Shown here: piece after piece, positions 13,118 to 16,010 of the stretch
Numbering within the stretch: the stretch's first letter is position 1
Layout of the letters: each line of letters opens with the position of its first letter
Assembly (NCBI GenBank): GCA_002399565.1
Contig: DHDW01000020.1
Coordinates: forward strand, 376 to 16,385
From: Bacteroidales bacterium UBA4866
GTDB lineage: Bacteria > Bacteroidota > Bacteroidia > Bacteroidales > P3
DNA: 16,010 nucleotides
Direction of reading: 5' to 3'
Program-made: the position numbers and the translations under genes
Notes under the pieces: model-generated
Seen by the model: only the letters and a program-made list of their open reading frames with translations
What the model was told of the DNA's origin: nothing
Database searches by the model: none

Positions 13118-14452
13118 ATGAAAAAATCATTATTGGTCTTATTAGTAATTCTTTTTGCAATAAATTTCAGTTCTAAAGCAGAAGACTTTACAGCAATAAA
13201 TAATGACGATACTATTTATTATGAAATATTATCCTCTGTTTTTCCTTACACTGCAGAGGTAACTTTTAGAGGGGAAAATTATTATAATTATCCAAATAAA
13301 TATGCTGGAGATATTTCAATTCCTGATTCTGTTTTTTATAATGGAAATTACTATAAAGTAACATCAATTGAGGAGTATGCATTTTGTTATTGTTATGATT
13401 TAACTTCAATAAATTTGCCTAACTCAGTAACTTCAATTGGTAGAGAAGCATTTGGAGATTGCTTAGGATTAACTTCAATTATTATTCCGAACTCTGTTAC
13501 TTCAATTGGGCAAAGTACTTTTTATAATTGCTCAAGTTTAAGTTCAATAACAATTCCAAGTTCAGTAACTTCTATTGGCAGTCGTGCTTTCGAAAATACT
13601 CCATGGTATAATTCAAAACCTGATGGATTAGTTTATATTAATAATGTATTATATTCATATAAAGGCGTAATGCCAGAAAATACAACTATTAATATACAAG
13701 AAGGAACTAAAAGTATTGTTGGATTGGCTTTTTCTGGATGTAGTGGATTAACTTCAATAACTATTCCTAACTCTGTAACATCAATAGGTGCTAACACTTT
13801 TATGGATTGCAATAGATTAACCTCGATAATTATCCCTGACTCTGTTACAAATATTGGTAGTGGTTTGTTTTGGGGTTGCAGTGAATTAATCTCTATACAA
13901 ATTCCAAATACTGTTAATTTAATTAAAGATATGGCATTTTTCTATTGTGATAAATTAACTTCAATAACAATTCCAAGTAATGTTGATTCAATTGATTTTT
14001 ATGCTTTTAGTAATTGTACTGGATTAACCTCCATTACTTGTTTGGCTGAAACACCTCCTAATTTAGGTACAGATGTTTTTAGATATGTTGACACAACAAT
14101 TCCTCTTTATGTTCCTTCAAATTCCATTCCATTATATCAAGCAGCAGACCAATGGCAGGATTTTAATATTCAAGCTTTAGGATTAGATATTATTACAAGT
14201 GTTAATAATGTTAATGTTTTAATCTACCCTAATCCTGCACAAGACAAAGCAAAAATAAGAATTGATAATTTAGACTCTAAGGCTAATATTCTTGTTTTGG
14301 ATATTATGGGCAAAGTAGTTATACGAACAGTTATTGCAAAAGGGACAAAAGAATTAGAGCTTAATGTTAGCGATTTACCAAAAGGTATTTACAATATTCT
14401 AATTGTGAACGAAACCATAAGTCAAACTAAGAAACTTATTATTACAAAATAA
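13118..14452 (+). CDS. BspA-like leucine-rich-repeat surface protein with type IX sorting tail
   Basis: The 444-residue product has a signal peptide (about 1-21, cleaved after SKA) and a row of 23-residue LRR_5/BspA repeats of the form L-T-S-I-x-I-P-x-S-V-T-S-I-G-x-x-A-F-x-x-C. Repeats begin near residues 95, 118, 141, 211, 234, 257, 280 and 303. Between the third and fourth is the variant WYNSKPDGLVYINNVLYSYK (163-182) module common in this family. A type IX sorting domain closes the protein (367-444, IYPNPAQD to GIYNILI). BspA-type proteins are surface adhesins in Bacteroidetes and some eukaryotic parasites. The repeats are also alike at DNA level (69-bp period), which allows repeat-number change by recombination. 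It lies 23 bases after the CUB/P-domain gene and may share its transcript. A terminator follows. Confidence 0.9.
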   Translation: MKKSLLVLLVILFAINFSSKAEDFTAINNDDTIYYEILSSVFPYTAEVTFRGENYYNYPNKYAGDISIPDSVFYNGNYYKVTSIEEYAFCYCYDLTSINLPNSVTSIGREAFGDCLGLTSIIIPNSVTSIGQSTFYNCSSLSSITIPSSVTSIGSRAFENTPWYNSKPDGLVYINNVLYSYKGVMPENTTINIQEGTKSIVGLAFSGCSGLTSITIPNSVTSIGANTFMDCNRLTSIIIPDSVTNIGSGLFWGCSELISIQIPNTVNLIKDMAFFYCDKLTSITIPSNVDSIDFYAFSNCTGLTSITCLAETPPNLGTDVFRYVDTTIPLYVPSNSIPLYQAADQWQDFNIQALGLDIITSVNNVNVLIYPNPAQDKAKIRIDNLDSKANILVLDIMGKVVIRTVIAKGTKELELNVSDLPKGIYNILIVNETISQTKKLIITK

Positions 14453-14487
14453 TTAGTCGTAATGTTTTAAAGTGTTTGTTAAAACGA

Positions 14488-14519
14488 GAAAGGGTTATCT
14501 TTAAACGGATAACCTTTTT
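14488..14519 (+). terminator. Rho-independent terminator after the LRR gene
   Basis: GGTTATC (14493-14499) pairs with GATAACC (14508-14514), extended by an A-run opposite a T-run to about 12 bp, with an eight-base loop. The T-run on the plus strand follows immediately. It ends the transcript of the two type IX substrates 36 bases after the LRR stop codon. It is symmetric enough to work weakly in the other direction. Confidence 0.85.
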
Positions 14520-14678
14520 CTTTTGAAATTTAATAAACTTATTCTCAAGTAGGTTATAGCTTTTACTTAGAAATTATTTTATTAATTTCTTCTTTATATA
14601 TTCCTGTTTTTGTGGGAGTTAATTATTTTCTTAATTTACGATTGCATTTTTTTGGCTTAAAAATAGTTATTGTATTAT

Positions 14679-14686
14679 TATTTTTG
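14679..14686 (+). promoter_or_regulatory. -7 element for the lipoprotein gene, in a 355-base gap
   Basis: TATTTTTG matches TAnnTTTG. A TTTG at 14651-14654, 24 bases upstream, could be the -33 box but is slightly far. The predicted leader to the ATG at 14808 is about 115 nt and has no obvious strong hairpin. The rest of the 14453-14807 gap holds only the terminator at 14488 and AT-rich sequence. Confidence 0.5.
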
Positions 14687-14807
14687 TAATATTGCACTCA
14701 TGCTTAGGAGCTTAATTTGGGGTTCATCACTAAGTCTGTTTTAATAATATATAAGAACTCTGATTAATAAAACTGCAGGCAACAGGTTAAATACTGCCAA
14801 AAATGAG

Positions 14808-15833
14808 ATGAATGCAAAATTATTACAACTTTTTAAAAAACTGCACATCTATATTTTCATTGTGGCGGTAGTTTCAGTTGGTATTTATTCTTGTACAGAT
14901 GAAGAAGATCCAATTGTTAAACCTACAGCACCAGTACTAAGCAATTTCTTTGCTATTCAAAATTCAACTGTTGCTCAAGGTACAATCCCTTCAAATCCAA
15001 GTGGAGTAAGTATAGGTGAAGTAGTTATTAACAGTACTGCTATTGCTGGAGGTTCCTCTCATGTTACGATTACAAGTGATAACGATATACAAAAAATATA
15101 TGTAAGCATTAAAGGGTCAAATCAGTATTATACAATCACTCCTAATCAAACAAAGAGTAATGTTTTTGAATTTATTATTCTTTTAAGCCAATATCTTAAT
15201 CAAAATTTTGAAATTCAAATTTCTGCCCTTTTAGAAGATGGCACAACTACTTCTCTTTATTCAACACCAGTCATTTATCATACTGCTGGCACTGGTGGTA
15301 CTGGTGGATTGCAAGTTAGTCTTTCTTTCAACAATGAAAAAGATGTTGACTTATATGTTATTCAACCAGATGGTACAGTAATATTTTATGGTAATAAGGG
15401 AGGTCATGTTTATGATTCAATTACGGGTCAATATACTTATATTTGGGGATTGGACTTAGACTCAAACCCTGCATGTAATATTGATAGTATTAATAATGAA
15501 AATGTTTTCTATCCTGACACTCTTGTTCAAACAGGAACTTATCAAGTTTGGATAAATATGTATAGGAATTGTGATACATCAATTGCTACTACTTGTGTAG
15601 TTACTGCAAATCATGCTTCTCAATTGGTTACTCCTACTTTTGGTGTTAATCCTTCAACTCATATTTTCCCTATTGGAGAACCAAGCAATTCAATAGGAAA
15701 CGATACAACTGGAGCTGTTAAGATTATGGAATTTAATATTACTAATGGTTCATCAACTGGAAGTAAGAAAATTTACAAACCTTATTTAACAGAATCAGCA
15801 AAAATGAAGCTTGATATGGCTCGTAGGAGATAA
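14808..15833 (+). CDS. Lipoprotein with YfaP/DUF2135-like beta domain
   Basis: The 341-residue protein has an N-terminal hydrophobic helix ending in the lipobox-like IYSC with Cys29, followed by acidic residues (TDEEDP) often seen on surface-exposed Bacteroidetes lipoproteins. An Ig-like beta region (about 40-158) comes next, then a GTGGTGG linker (161-167). The following domain (about 168-265) contains LSFNNEKDVDLYVIQPDGT, LDLDSN and TGTYQVWINMY, the pattern of YfaP/DUF2135 domains. That identification is from memory of the pattern. The C-terminal tail (about 266-341) has no sorting domain. The function is unknown; attachment or binding at the cell surface is possible. The start at 14808 is chosen because the ATG at 14803 is stopped after one codon. 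It has its own promoter and terminator, so it is monocistronic. Confidence 0.75.
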   Translation: MNAKLLQLFKKLHIYIFIVAVVSVGIYSCTDEEDPIVKPTAPVLSNFFAIQNSTVAQGTIPSNPSGVSIGEVVINSTAIAGGSSHVTITSDNDIQKIYVSIKGSNQYYTITPNQTKSNVFEFIILLSQYLNQNFEIQISALLEDGTTTSLYSTPVIYHTAGTGGTGGLQVSLSFNNEKDVDLYVIQPDGTVIFYGNKGGHVYDSITGQYTYIWGLDLDSNPACNIDSINNENVFYPDTLVQTGTYQVWINMYRNCDTSIATTCVVTANHASQLVTPTFGVNPSTHIFPIGEPSNSIGNDTTGAVKIMEFNITNGSSTGSKKIYKPYLTESAKMKLDMARRR

Positions 15834-15849
15834 TTAAATAATAATTTTT

Positions 15850-15922
15850 AACCTAAGGCAATTCAAAAGTGTTTTAGGTTTAGCTAAAAGGGTAAAGTGC
15901 TTAAAAACACTCTACCCTTTTT
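15850..15922 (+). terminator. Double hairpin terminator after the lipoprotein gene
   Basis: A first hairpin pairs AACCTAA (15850-15856) with TTAGGTT (15874-15880). A second, stronger one pairs AAAAGGGTA plus AGTG (15886-15899) with CACT plus TACCCTTTT (15908-15921) with one internal mismatch, and runs into T residues. The second is a convincing rho-independent terminator 53 bases after the stop codon. Confidence 0.82.
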
Positions 15923-15930
15923 AGTTTCTA

Positions 15931-16010
15931 TATAAATGAAACTTTGTTTTAATCAAATAGAATCAAGTAATAATTTACTGAAATCAAGTTTTAATTTTTT
16001 CTTTCTTCGT
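15931..16010 (-). repeat. Degenerate 21-bp tandem array, copy 2, truncated by the window edge
   Basis: Read on the minus strand, the last 80 bases split into 21-base units at 15994-16010 (partial), 15973-15993, 15952-15972 and 15931-15951. The partial unit matches the unit at 3853-3873 at 15 of 17 positions. The next, starting TAAAACTTGATTT, is the counterpart of 3874-3894. The third resembles 3916-3936 at about 14 of 21 positions. The order of unit types is therefore largely the same as in the first array, in opposite orientation. Confidence 0.7.

Overview
The window looks like a chromosome segment from an AT-rich member of the Bacteroidota. Two secreted proteins end in type IX secretion sorting domains. 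Promoters match the TAnnTTTG -7 consensus used by this phylum, with no clear Shine-Dalgarno sequences. It also carries an HU-type protein of the Bacteroidetes variety, a BspA-like leucine-rich-repeat protein, and a split VirE/VapE primase-helicase pair of the kind found on Bacteroidetes mobile elements. No rRNA, tRNA or CRISPR array was seen.

Positions 1 to about 4113 look like one end of an integrative or mobilisable element. On the minus strand, a 267-residue protein of unknown function (2476-3279) is followed by a terminator. Next comes a 350-base non-coding stretch rich in palindromes and repeated GGTCGG hexamers, then a BT4734-like primase (1082-2125) and a VapE-type helicase that runs off the left edge. 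To the right are a small HTH gene (3503-3799) preceded by an in-frame stop and an apparently decayed upstream part, an array of degenerate 21-bp repeats (3790-3936), and a 61-residue excisionase/MerR-like protein on the minus strand (3928-4113). No integrase is visible.

Positions 4378-10295 look like core genome. An HU-family protein is followed by a repeat-rich 3' region and a terminator. A SulP anion transporter is then followed at close spacing by a complete BtuC-BtuD-BtuF-like ABC importer (permease, ATPase, lipoprotein binding protein). These four genes probably form one operon. A SAM-hydrolase-family protein is encoded convergently and overlaps the end of the binding-protein gene by 26 bp. 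It seems to lack the catalytic residues of the characterised enzymes.

Positions 10563-15833 encode cell-surface or secreted proteins: an 843-residue CUB/PKD/P-domain/Fn3 protein and a 444-residue BspA-like LRR protein, both with type IX sorting tails, then a lipoprotein with a YfaP/DUF2135-like beta domain. A second copy of the 21-bp repeat array, in inverted orientation, begins at 15931 and runs off the right edge. The most unusual non-coding signals are this dispersed 21-bp array, the GGTCGG iteron-like cluster, and the nested palindrome in front of the primase gene.
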